From Streptomyces aurantiacus (GTDB lineage Bacteria; Actinomycetota; Actinomycetes; Streptomycetales; Streptomycetaceae), in assembly GCF_001418335.1 (NCBI RefSeq), contig NZ_LIPP01000174.1:1-52256 (forward strand): DNA of 52,256 nucleotides, in the 5' to 3' direction. The notes under the pieces were generated by a model. That model made no database searches. It saw only the letters and a program-made list of their open reading frames with translations, and was not told the origin of the DNA. Below, piece by piece: positions 45,165-52,256 of the stretch (the stretch's first letter is position 1; each line of letters begins with the position of its first letter). The position numbers and the translations under genes were made by a program.

Positions 45165-46655
45165 ATGTCCGTGTTCATCCTGGTCTCCGGCCCGTTCACC
45201 GACGGACGGATCTGGAGCGAGGTGGTCGGACGGCTGCGGGAGTCGGGCGCCGAGGCGTACCCGGTGACCCTGAGCAGACAGCCCGAGGCCGGTCTTCGGA
45301 CGCATGTCGAGGACGTGGTCCGGCTGATCGACTCCCTGGCGCCGAGCGGCGAGCTGGTGCTGGTCGGCCACGACTACGCCGTCCACCCCGTGCTGGGCGC
45401 GGCGGACCGCCGCCCGGAGCGGGTGGCGCGGATCGTTCACCTGGACGCCGGGCTGCCGCAGGACGGGGATACGGCGCTGGCCCTGGTGCAGGACCCGTCG
45501 GTGCACGACCTGCTGCGTGCGGAGGACGCCGGGCCCCTCCCACCGCCGGAACCGGACCAGTGGCAGCTGTGGGGCAGCACGGAAGGGCTGTCGGCAGGGC
45601 AGTTGGAGCTGCTGAGCCGGCTGGCCGCCCCGCAGCCGCCGCGTACCCTGACGCAGCCGCTGCGGCTGATCGGCGCCGCCGCGACCGTACCGACCAGCGG
45701 AATCCTGTGCACGGCGGGCGGGATGACCCTGGAGCTGGTCGAGGCGCTGGTACGCACGGGTCCGCCGCAGCTGCGGAAGCTGGCCGATCCGCGGGTGGGG
45801 TTCTTCGAACTGGCCACCGGCCACTGGCCGATGCTCTCCTGCCCGGACGAACTGGCCGGGGTGCTGCTCCGCGCGGCAGCGGGCGAGGGGCGGCGGCTGA
45901 CCGTACCTGAGTGCGAGGCGCCGTCCCGGCGGCCCTTCCTGCTCGACGCCCCGGAGCGGACGCGGGTGCGCAGCGGGCGGGTGGACCTGCACCTGCCGGA
46001 ACCGGGAGGTGCGCAAGAGCCCCGTCCCGCGGTGCTGTTCGTGCACGGCGGCCCGGTGCCGCCCGACCTCGTGCCGGCGCCGCGCGACTCCGCGTTCTAC
46101 GTCGGATACGCCCGGTACGCGGCGAGCCTGGGCGCGGTGGGCGCGGTCGTGGAGCACCGTCTGCACGGCATCACCGACTACGCGCGGGCCGCGGACGACG
46201 TGGCCGAGGCCGTCGGACTGCTGCGGGCCGACCACCGTGTGGACGCGCGGCGCATCGCGGTGTGGTTCTTCTCCGGCGCGGGGCTGCTCGCCGCGGACTG
46301 GATCGCCGACCCGCCCCCATGGCTGCGCTGCCTGGCCCTCACCTACCCGATCCTGGCGCCGCTGCCGGGCTGGGGCGCGGTCGGTCCCCGCTTCGGCCCG
46401 GTCGGCGCGCTCCGCGCCGGCGACGGGACGCCGCCGCCTCTCGTGCTCACCCGGGCGGGCCTGGAGACGCCGCAGATCGCCGCCACGGTGGCGGAGTTCG
46501 TGACCGCGGCCGAGGAGACGAAGGCCCCGGTCGAGATCATCGACGTCCCGCACGGCCGCCACGGCTTCGAGACCCACGAACCGACGGACGAGTCCCGGGA
46601 GGCCGTGGCCCTGGCCGTGCGCACGGTGCTCAGCCATCTGGAGCGGCCGTCGTGA
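45165..46655 (+). CDS. Double alpha/beta-hydrolase protein
   Basis: The 496-residue protein is two alpha/beta hydrolase domains in tandem. Residues 1-245 open with VFILVSGPFTDGRIWSEVVGRL (RutD/salicylate-esterase style). The nucleophile elbow reads LVGHDYAVHPV, with Asp where Ser is usual, as in epoxide hydrolases and haloalkane dehalogenases; a histidine lies in ELATGHWPM. Residues 255-496 form a second domain with LFVHGGPVPPD (oxyanion), a serine elbow at VWFFSGAGLLAA, and a catalytic histidine in VPHGRHGFE, as in dienelactone-hydrolase-like enzymes. The ATG at 45165 has GGAGGTG. It is probably induced through the MerR protein divergent from it. Confidence 0.83.
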   Translation: MSVFILVSGPFTDGRIWSEVVGRLRESGAEAYPVTLSRQPEAGLRTHVEDVVRLIDSLAPSGELVLVGHDYAVHPVLGAADRRPERVARIVHLDAGLPQDGDTALALVQDPSVHDLLRAEDAGPLPPPEPDQWQLWGSTEGLSAGQLELLSRLAAPQPPRTLTQPLRLIGAAATVPTSGILCTAGGMTLELVEALVRTGPPQLRKLADPRVGFFELATGHWPMLSCPDELAGVLLRAAAGEGRRLTVPECEAPSRRPFLLDAPERTRVRSGRVDLHLPEPGGAQEPRPAVLFVHGGPVPPDLVPAPRDSAFYVGYARYAASLGAVGAVVEHRLHGITDYARAADDVAEAVGLLRADHRVDARRIAVWFFSGAGLLAADWIADPPPWLRCLALTYPILAPLPGWGAVGPRFGPVGALRAGDGTPPPLVLTRAGLETPQIAATVAEFVTAAEETKAPVEIIDVPHGRHGFETHEPTDESREAVALAVRTVLSHLERPS

Positions 46656-46689
46656 CCGCCCCCCTCCCCGCCACCGGTACTGATCGTCC

Positions 46690-47607
46690 TCAGTGTTCCT
46701 CGCGCTGCGGCACCACCGTGTACTTCGGGTCCTCCGCCGACGCGACGCCCGCGGCGAAGACCCCGAAGCGGGTGCAGGCCGAACCGGCCAGCAGGGCCAG
46801 ACCGCTCGCGGCGGCTGCCGGGCGGTGGCGGCCCAGCAGGACCGCGCCGGCGGCGCCCGCGAGGGTGAGGGTCCTGGCCGTACGGAGCAGGGTGCCCGCG
46901 CGGCCCTCACGGTAGGTCTCCGCGACCATGCCGAGGCGGTGTTCGGCGGCCCGGTCGGTCGCCGTCTCGGCCGCCGCGGCCAGGGCGGCGGCGCAGCGGG
47001 CGGGGGCGGATTCGCCCGGGGGCCCGGCCACGAGGGCCATCCCGGCCGCGGCGGCCGTCGCCGAGGCGGCGAACAGATAGGGCAGTTCACGGTGGGCGCC
47101 GTGCCAGGCGGGGACGGCCGTGTCCGCCGCGAGGACGGCGGTGTACGTGGCGACGGCCGGGCCCAGCAGCGCGGCGCCCGCGGTCGCGGCCGTGCCGGTT
47201 CTGGGGAGCCGGCCGGTGACGGCGGTGAGGGCCGCCACGCCGGACAGCGGACCGTAGACGCTGAGCAGCCATGAGCCCATGCTCATCGGCGAGGTCGGTT
47301 TGAAGACGCGCAGCATGTGGGTGAAGCGGCCCGGCCTGCCCAGGTCGTGGATGAGCGCCGCCGCGGAGCACGACACGGCGGCGGCCGAGGACACCTTCAG
47401 GGCCGTCGCCGTTCTGCGTCGCCCTGTCAGCTGCGAGGCCGCCGCCAGGACCGAGCCGGCGCCCGCGAGCCCGCCCAGGAAGAAGTACCCGGCGATGTCG
47501 GTCGCGGACCAGGACGGCGGTTTGATCACGGGCCGTCCGTAGTACGACGCGAACTCGGCGCGCGGGACCATCGCCTGCTCGCCCTTCGTTCCCCTCGCCC
47601 CCTTCAT
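46690..47607 (-). CDS. nrfD: NrfD/PsrC-like membrane subunit of a formate dehydrogenase
   Basis: The 305-residue protein has eight or so hydrophobic segments starting with DIAGYFFLGGLAGAGSVLAAASQL (TM1) and has LIHDLGRPGRFTHMLRVFKPTSPMSMGSWLLSVYG, the NrfD quinone-site loop with its conserved HDLGRP. It takes electrons from the Fe-S subunit and passes them to menaquinone. It replaces the FdnI-type cytochrome b of enterobacterial formate dehydrogenase-N. The ATG at 47607 overlaps the Fe-S stop by 4 bp. The C-terminal half is Ala-rich and more divergent. Confidence 0.88.
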   Translation of the reverse strand: MKGARGTKGEQAMVPRAEFASYYGRPVIKPPSWSATDIAGYFFLGGLAGAGSVLAAASQLTGRRRTATALKVSSAAAVSCSAAALIHDLGRPGRFTHMLRVFKPTSPMSMGSWLLSVYGPLSGVAALTAVTGRLPRTGTAATAGAALLGPAVATYTAVLAADTAVPAWHGAHRELPYLFAASATAAAAGMALVAGPPGESAPARCAAALAAAAETATDRAAEHRLGMVAETYREGRAGTLLRTARTLTLAGAAGAVLLGRHRPAAAASGLALLAGSACTRFGVFAAGVASAEDPKYTVVPQREEH

Positions 47608-48542
47608 GAGGTCCTCTTCCGTCGGGCGAGCGCCGGCAGGACGAAGGACAGGGCGGCGGTCCCGAGGAGGGAGAGGGCCGCCGCGCCCGCGTGCTTCCAC
47701 ATGGCGGGCAGGTCGCGGGTGGTGACCCGGGGCTTCGGCGGCAGGCCGTAGACCTCGGGCTCGTCGAGCAGCAGGAAGAACGCGCCGTCGCCGCCCACTC
47801 CGTCGTCCGGGTCGTGGCCGTACAGGCGCGCGTCGCTCACGCCCGCCTCGTGCAGCTGGTCGACCCGCAGGGCGGCCCGCTCGCGCAGTTCGTCCAGCGG
47901 GCCGAACTGGATCGACTCCGTCGGGCAGGCCTTCGCACAGGCCGGTTCCTGTCCGGCGCCGAGCCGGTCGTAGCACATGGTGCACTTGAACACCCGTCCG
48001 TCGGCGGGCCGTTGCTCGATGACGCCGTACGGGCAGGCCGGCACGCAGTAGCCGCAGCCGTTGCAGATGTCCTCCTGGACGACGACCGTGCCGAACTCCG
48101 TGCGGAAGAGGGAGCCGGTCGGGCAGACGTCGAGGCAGGCGGCGTGGGTGCAGTGCTTGCACACGTCGGAGGACATCAGCCAGCGGAACTCGCCGTCGGC
48201 GGGCGGGGGTTCGGGTGGCCCGTCGGCGAGCGGCAGTTGGGTCCGGCCCTCGGGCGCCGGTCGCGCCGGCTGCTCGATGAACGCCACGTGCCGCCACGTC
48301 GAGGCGCCGAGCGCCTGCGTGTTGTCGTACGACATGCCGGTCAGGGAGAGGCCGTCCTCCGGGATGGCGTTCCACTCCTTGCAGGCCACCTCGCAGGCCT
48401 TGCAGCCGATGCACACGGAGGTGTCCGTGAAGAACCCCACCCGTTCCCGGCCGTCGCCCGCCTGCGCCGTCCCCGCCGTCCCCGCTGTCCCTGTCGTGCC
48501 TGTCGTCCCTGTCGTCCCTGTCGTGCCTGTCGTCTCCGTCAT
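47604..48542 (-). CDS. fdhB: Iron-sulfur subunit of formate dehydrogenase, four [4Fe-4S] sites
   Basis: The 312-residue subunit has four cysteine sets: C44/C47/C50/C54, C128/C131/C136/C140, C160/C163/C166/C170 and C187/C190/C202/C206, the FdnH/FdhB pattern (final set with an insertion). A C-terminal helix (about 288-305, AALSLLGTAALSFVLPALA) anchors it to the membrane. The first 28 residues are a Thr/Gly repeat (TTG units) encoded by a 9-bp DNA repeat near 48472-48535, unusual for the family; an internal start is possible but none is obvious. Overlaps both neighbours by 4 bp. Confidence 0.93.
   Translation of the reverse strand: MTETTGTTGTTGTTGTTGTAGTAGTAQAGDGRERVGFFTDTSVCIGCKACEVACKEWNAIPEDGLSLTGMSYDNTQALGASTWRHVAFIEQPARPAPEGRTQLPLADGPPEPPPADGEFRWLMSSDVCKHCTHAACLDVCPTGSLFRTEFGTVVVQEDICNGCGYCVPACPYGVIEQRPADGRVFKCTMCYDRLGAGQEPACAKACPTESIQFGPLDELRERAALRVDQLHEAGVSDARLYGHDPDDGVGGDGAFFLLLDEPEVYGLPPKPRVTTRDLPAMWKHAGAAALSLLGTAALSFVLPALARRKRTS
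48472..48537. repeat. 9-bp coding repeat at the 5' end of the Fe-S subunit gene
   Basis: GTCGTNCCT-like nonamers (GTCGTGCCT, GTCGTCCCT twice, GTCGTGCCT, GTCGTCTCC, plus degenerate CCCGCTGTCC-like units) lie in tandem within the first codons of the Fe-S subunit gene and encode its Thr/Gly N-terminus. Confidence 0.8.
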
Positions 48543-51500
48543 GTACGGGTCTCCGTTCCGGTGGCGGCGGTGATCCCCGCGCGGGTGCGGTACTCGGCCA
48601 GCAGCCGGGGCAGTTCGGGTCCGCGCGGGCGGCGGCCCGGGCGGATGTCGGCGGTGAGGGCCTTGTCCTCCTGGATATGGGCGTTGGGGTCGAGCGTGAT
48701 GGCCACGAGTTCGTTGGCCGCGTCGCCCTTGGACAGGCCGTTCGGGCCCCAGTGGAAGGGCAGTCCGATCTGATGCACGGTGCGGCCCCGCACGGTCAGC
48801 GGCCGGATCCGCCCGGTGACCAGCACCCGTGCCTCGACCGCTCCCCGTGCCGTGACGATCGTGGCCCAGCCGGTGTGCGTGAGACCGCGCTCGGCCGCCA
48901 GCTCGGGCGAGATCTCGCAGAAGAACTCGGGCTGCAGCTCGGCGAGGTACGGGGACCAGCGGCTCATCCCGCCCGCCGTGAAGTGCTCGGTCAGCCGGTA
49001 GGTGGTGACGATGTACGGGAAGACGTCCGAGCCCTGCTCGTCACCGCTCGGGTGGTGGCGGTTGCCCTCGTGCGGCAGCAGCTGCCGGGCCGGGTTGCGG
49101 GTGGTCGAGGGGTGCAGGGCGTTGCGGAACGGCGAGTCCTGCGGCTCGTAGTGCGTGGGCAGCGGACCGTCCTCAAGGCCCGCGGGCGCGTACAGCCAGC
49201 CCTTGCCGTCGGCCTGCATGATGAACGGGTCGTCGCCGCGCAGCGCGTCCGGGCCCGTCGCGTCCGGGTCCGGCACATGGCCCGGGGCCCGGTCGGGCAC
49301 GAAGTCGGGGACGTCGTGGCCGGTCCACTTCCCCTCCGCCTCGTCCCACCAGACGTACGCCTTGCGCTCGCTCCAGGGGGTGCCGTCGGGCGCGGCGGAG
49401 GCACGGTTGTAGAGGATGCGCCGGTTGGCGGGCCAGGCCCAGGCCCATTCGGCGGCGACCCAGTCCTGCTCCGACTCCGGTTTTCTGCGGGCGGCCTGGT
49501 TGACGCCGTCCGCGTACACACCGCAGTAGATCCAGCAGCCGCACCGCGTGGAACCGTCGTCCTTGAGTTCGGTGTACGCGCTCAGCGGGCTGCCGTCCGC
49601 GGCGTGTCCGTTGATCTCGCCGAGCACCGAGGCCGCCTGGGGTTCGCGCAGCGGGCCGTCCACCGGGTAGTCCCAGGTGAGGTCCTGGACCGGTCGGTCC
49701 ATCGGGTCGGTGGAGCCGGCCAGCCTCTCCTTGATGCGGCGGCCCAGGTGGTACATGAACCACAGGTCGCTGCGCGCGTCGCCCTCGGGTTCGACGGCCG
49801 CGTGGTGCCACTGCACCCAGCGGTTGGTGTTGGTGAAGGAGCCCGACTTCTCCGTGTGCGCGGCGGCGGGGAAGAAGAAGACCTCCGTGCCGATCTCCTC
49901 GGTGCGCAGCTCCCCGTTCTCGATCTCGGGTCCGTCCTGCCACCAGGTCGCCGACTCGATGAGCGAGAAATCGCGGACGACGAGCCACTCCAGCTGTGCC
50001 ATGCCGAGCCGCTGGAGCCGGGTGTTCGCCGAGCCGACCGCCGGGTTCTCGCCCATCAGGAAGTAGCCCTTGCAGACGCCGTCGAGCTGCGCCAGGACGG
50101 TGTCGTAGGTCGAGTGGGAGCCGGTGAGCCGGGGCAGGTGGTCGAAGCAGAAGTCGTTCTCGGGGGTGGCCGCGTCGCCGTAGTAGGCCTTGAGGAGGCT
50201 GACGAAGTAGGCCCGCATGTTGCCCCAGAAGCCTTTGTCCGTACGGCTCGCCGTGATCAGGTCGTCGAAGGTCTCGTTCTCGTGGGCGTACGGCATGGGC
50301 AGATAGCCGGGCAGCAGGTTGAACAGGGTCGGGATGTCGCTGGAGCCCTGGATGGAGGCGTGGCCGCGCAGGGCCTGGATGCCGCCGCCGGGCCGGCCGA
50401 TGTTGCCGAGGAGCAGCTGAAGGATGCTCGCGGCGCGGATGTACTGGGAGCCCACCGAGTGCTGGGTCCAGCCGACCGCGTAGACGAAGGCGCTGGTGCG
50501 CTCGCGGCCGGAGCTGGAGGTCAGCTCGTCGCACACCCGCAGGAAGGTCTCGCGGGGTACGCCGCAGACGTCCTCGACCAGTTCGGGCGTGTAGCGGGCG
50601 TAGTGCCGCTTGAGGACCTGGTAGACGCAGCGCGGGTGCTGGAGTGTCTCGTCGGACGGGGCGCGGCGGCCGGTCCTGGCTCCGCCCGAGCCGTGTGCCT
50701 CGGGGCCCGCCGCCTTGCGCACCCGGTCCTCGTACTGTTCGTCGGCCTCGCCGGTGGGCTGCTGGACCTCGACGCCCTCGTACTGCCAGCTGTGCGGGTC
50801 GTAGTGGTGCTTGTCCTCGTCGAAGCCGGAGAAGACTCCGTCGAGGTCCTCGGTGTCGCGGAAGTCCTCGCCGACCAGGGCCGCCGCGTTGGTGTAGTGC
50901 AGGACGTACTCGCGGAAGTCCTTCTCCTCGGTGAGGACGTGGTTGATGATCCCGCCGAGGAAGGCGATGTCGGTTCCGGCCCGGAGCGGGACGTGCAGGT
51001 CGGCGAGGGCGCTGGTGCGGGTGAAGCGCGGGTCGACGTTGATGATGCGGGCTCCGCGCGCCTTGGCCTCCATGACCCACTGGAAGCCGACCGGGTGGCA
51101 CTCGGCGAAGTTGGAGCCCTGGATGACGACGCAGTCGGCGTGCTGGAGGTCCTGCATGAAGGTGGTGGCGCCGCCCCGGCCGAAGGAGGTGCCGAGGCCG
51201 GCCACGGTGGAGCTGTGGCAGACCCGGGCCTGGTTCTCCACCTGGACCACGCCGAGGCCGGTCAGCAACTTCTTGATCAGGTAGTTCTCCTCGTTGTCGA
51301 GGGTCGCGCCGCCCAGGCTCGCGATACCGAGCGTGCGGGCCGTACGCAGCCCCTCGTGCTCCCACTCCCAGGTGCGGCGCCGCGTCTCGACCACCCGGTC
51401 GGCGACCATGTCCATCGCCGTCTCCAGGTCGAGGGGCTCCCATTCGGTGCCGTACGGGCGGCGATGGAGCACTTGGTGGAGGCGGGCGTCGCCGGTGGTG

Positions 51501-51784
51501 AGCTGGAGGGTCGCCGAGCCTTTCGGGCAGAGGCGGCCGCGGCTGATCGGCGAGTCCGGGTCGCCCTCGATCTGGACGACCTTGTCGTCCTTCACGTACA
51601 CCTGCTGACCGCAGCCGACGGCACAGTACGGGCAGACGGACCGGGCGACCCGGTCGGCCGTCTCGGTGCGCGGGCGCAGCTGCTGGGTGCGCGCCGAGGT
51701 GACGGCGCTGCCGCGGCCCAGTGGGTCCGCCCCGGTGAGCTGACGGTAGACGGGCCAGTCCTGGAGCCGCTTGCGCACACCCAC
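48539..51784 (-). CDS. fdhG: Formate dehydrogenase catalytic subunit, molybdenum/tungsten-bis-MGD, cysteine type
   Basis: The 1081-residue enzyme oxidises formate to CO2. It has the [4Fe-4S] ligands C51/C54/C58/C86 (VCPYCAVGCG and LCPKGS), the active-site ligand C189 with H190 in NQARVCHSSTVAGL (selenocysteine in E. coli FdnG), and long stretches matching FdnG: GFQWVMEAKARGARIINVDPRF, TLQHPRCV, ALGWTQHSVG-like VGWTQHSVGSQYIR and GGGIQALRGHASIQGSSDI. Unlike FdnG no Tat signal is visible (the N-terminus is MGVRKRLQDWPVYRQL), so it probably stays in the cytoplasm. First gene of a coupled operon with the Fe-S and NrfD subunits. Confidence 0.95.
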   Translation of the reverse strand: MGVRKRLQDWPVYRQLTGADPLGRGSAVTSARTQQLRPRTETADRVARSVCPYCAVGCGQQVYVKDDKVVQIEGDPDSPISRGRLCPKGSATLQLTTGDARLHQVLHRRPYGTEWEPLDLETAMDMVADRVVETRRRTWEWEHEGLRTARTLGIASLGGATLDNEENYLIKKLLTGLGVVQVENQARVCHSSTVAGLGTSFGRGGATTFMQDLQHADCVVIQGSNFAECHPVGFQWVMEAKARGARIINVDPRFTRTSALADLHVPLRAGTDIAFLGGIINHVLTEEKDFREYVLHYTNAAALVGEDFRDTEDLDGVFSGFDEDKHHYDPHSWQYEGVEVQQPTGEADEQYEDRVRKAAGPEAHGSGGARTGRRAPSDETLQHPRCVYQVLKRHYARYTPELVEDVCGVPRETFLRVCDELTSSSGRERTSAFVYAVGWTQHSVGSQYIRAASILQLLLGNIGRPGGGIQALRGHASIQGSSDIPTLFNLLPGYLPMPYAHENETFDDLITASRTDKGFWGNMRAYFVSLLKAYYGDAATPENDFCFDHLPRLTGSHSTYDTVLAQLDGVCKGYFLMGENPAVGSANTRLQRLGMAQLEWLVVRDFSLIESATWWQDGPEIENGELRTEEIGTEVFFFPAAAHTEKSGSFTNTNRWVQWHHAAVEPEGDARSDLWFMYHLGRRIKERLAGSTDPMDRPVQDLTWDYPVDGPLREPQAASVLGEINGHAADGSPLSAYTELKDDGSTRCGCWIYCGVYADGVNQAARRKPESEQDWVAAEWAWAWPANRRILYNRASAAPDGTPWSERKAYVWWDEAEGKWTGHDVPDFVPDRAPGHVPDPDATGPDALRGDDPFIMQADGKGWLYAPAGLEDGPLPTHYEPQDSPFRNALHPSTTRNPARQLLPHEGNRHHPSGDEQGSDVFPYIVTTYRLTEHFTAGGMSRWSPYLAELQPEFFCEISPELAAERGLTHTGWATIVTARGAVEARVLVTGRIRPLTVRGRTVHQIGLPFHWGPNGLSKGDAANELVAITLDPNAHIQEDKALTADIRPGRRPRGPELPRLLAEYRTRAGITAATGTETRT

Positions 51785-51804
51785 GGTGCTTCCTCCGCCG
51801 GTCG

Positions 51805-51838
51805 TTCGGTTGTTTCTTTCGTGCGGTTGTTCTTTCGT
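51805..51838. repeat. Imperfect 17-bp direct repeat upstream of fdhG
   Basis: CGGTTGTTTCTTTCGTG is followed directly by the same sequence missing one T, in the 77-bp gap between fdhG and the VOC gene on the same strand. It is AT-richer than its surroundings and could be part of the fdhG upstream control region. Confidence 0.7.
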
Positions 51839-51861
51839 GGTCAGCCGGTCGTCGGTCCCGG

Positions 51862-52233
51862 TCAGCCCTTGCAGAGGCAGAACGGGTGGCCCGCGGGGTC
51901 CGCGTACACGCGGAAGCCCCGGGTGCCGCCCTCGTCGTCCAGGTCGAGCGGGGTGGCGCCGAGGGCCAGCACCTGGGCCTGGGCCGCGCCGATGTCCGGC
52001 ACGTCGAAGTCGAGGTGCAGCTGCTGGGAGTTGGAGTCGGCGTTCGGCCAGTCCGGCGGGCGGTGGTCCGGGACCCGCTGGAAGGAGATGCGGTGCCCGC
52101 CGGGCGCGTAGAGGTCGTACCAGTTGTCGTTGTACGGCTTGACCTCGCCGCCCAGGACGCTCGCGTAGAACTCCGCCAGGGCGGGCGGGTCCGGGCAGTC
52201 GAGTGCTACGAGGCTGTACGTGGCGATGGCCAT
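51862..52233 (-). CDS. VOC-family protein
   Basis: The 123-residue protein has YSLVALDCPDPPALAEFYASVLGGEV at the N-terminus and HLDFDVPDIGAAQAQVLALGATPL in the second module, ending YADPAGHPFCLC, the paired beta-alpha-beta-beta-beta VOC fold. It has likely metal ligands at His in QQLHLDFDV and Asp near the end. Members include glyoxalase-type enzymes and antibiotic-binding proteins; this one is unassigned. The start ATG 52233 follows a GAAGGG sequence. It is upstream of the fdh operon, 77 bp apart, without evidence of functional linkage. Confidence 0.88.
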   Translation of the reverse strand: MAIATYSLVALDCPDPPALAEFYASVLGGEVKPYNDNWYDLYAPGGHRISFQRVPDHRPPDWPNADSNSQQLHLDFDVPDIGAAQAQVLALGATPLDLDDEGGTRGFRVYADPAGHPFCLCKG

Positions 52234-52256
52234 GCTGATCCCTTCGTTGCGGAGTT

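Noticed and set aside
48539..51784. Selenocysteine formate dehydrogenase
   Set aside because: The active-site codon at residue 189 is a cysteine codon and no in-frame TGA is present.
51785..51861. Sec-type or Tat signal for the formate dehydrogenase encoded upstream of ATG 51784
   Set aside because: The frame upstream of the ATG is not open far enough to encode a leader that I can see, and the direct repeat there is AT-rich and non-coding in appearance.
48677..52111. Plus-strand open frame of 1144 codons opposite fdhG
   Set aside because: It mirrors the formate dehydrogenase catalytic subunit, whose motifs are unambiguous; the long frame comes from lack of stops in GC-rich antisense DNA.
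1..52256. Prophage, transposon or integrative element
   Set aside because: No integrase, transposase, terminase, relaxase, att-like repeat or tRNA was seen, and base and codon use stay uniform throughout.

Overview
The window is about 72% G+C by eye. Its genes have almost exclusively G or C in third codon positions, many GTG starts, frequent 4-bp ATGA/GTGA overlaps, and families typical of high-GC filamentous actinobacteria (DUF6332-like and DUF6421-like proteins, ROK and LacI regulators, a PASTA-less Ser/Thr kinase, leaderless-type promoters). I infer a Streptomyces or close relative, in a chromosomal region of ordinary metabolic and regulatory genes. I saw no phage, transposase, CRISPR array, tRNA or rRNA. 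Gene names are from motif recognition only; no database search was run.

Layout. 1-2.8 kb: the 5' part of an unidentified gene overlapping a SHOCT-domain membrane protein, a ROK repressor and an AlkB-like dioxygenase, all leftward. 2.8-4.0 kb: an RlmG/RsmC-like rRNA methyltransferase. 4.0-10.1 kb: a CitA/CitB-type two-component system divergent from a complete tripartite tricarboxylate transporter (tctC-tctB-tctA), with a 14-bp perfect inverted repeat and a direct repeat between them. 10.2-11.5 kb: an MFS transporter that looks leaderless. 11.5-16.3 kb: a leftward cluster made of a truncated alpha/beta hydrolase, a family III CoA-transferase, a MaoC/HTD2-type hydratase, a CitE-like CoA-ester lyase and an acyl-CoA dehydrogenase. 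Its composition matches activation, hydration and cleavage of a C5 dicarboxylic acid to acetyl-CoA and pyruvate; together with the nearby carboxylate transporter this is the most interesting metabolic hypothesis here. 16.3-18.9 kb: a quinone-oxidoreductase-like enzyme, a 3-hydroxyisobutyrate-dehydrogenase-family enzyme and a MarR regulator.

19.0-31.3 kb: a small membrane protein, a DesK/NarL-type two-component pair, a geranylgeranyl-reductase-family flavoprotein, an M20 dipeptidase, a P-loop/NUDIX fusion, a small exported peptide preceded by four palindromic iterons, a ROK sugar kinase divergent from a LacI regulator with a perfect 12-bp operator-like palindrome between them, an unidentified conserved-looking protein, and a membrane-anchored Ser/Thr kinase. 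31.3-38.6 kb: an HpcH/HpaI-aldolase-like protein behind an IclR-type palindrome, a Tat-exported endonuclease/phosphatase, the electron-transfer flavoprotein genes etfB-etfA, a flavin reductase, an anchored thioredoxin divergent from a DUF4395 membrane protein, and a PlsC-like acyltransferase behind a TetR-like palindrome.

38.6-46.7 kb: a three-gene operon of a DUF6421-like protein, a short-chain dehydrogenase and a threonine-aldolase-family PLP enzyme; then a glycerophosphodiesterase, a GNAT acetyltransferase, a VOC protein, and a MerR regulator divergent from a double alpha/beta-hydrolase gene whose promoter has the 19-bp spacer and central dyad of a MerR target. 46.7-51.8 kb: a three-gene formate dehydrogenase operon (cysteine-type catalytic subunit, four-cluster Fe-S subunit, NrfD-type membrane subunit), all overlapping by 4 bp. 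A VOC protein ends the window.

Short tandem repeats (7-21 bp units) recur in the intergenic gaps and also inside coding regions, where they encode Gly/Thr/Ala or Gly/Asp tracts.
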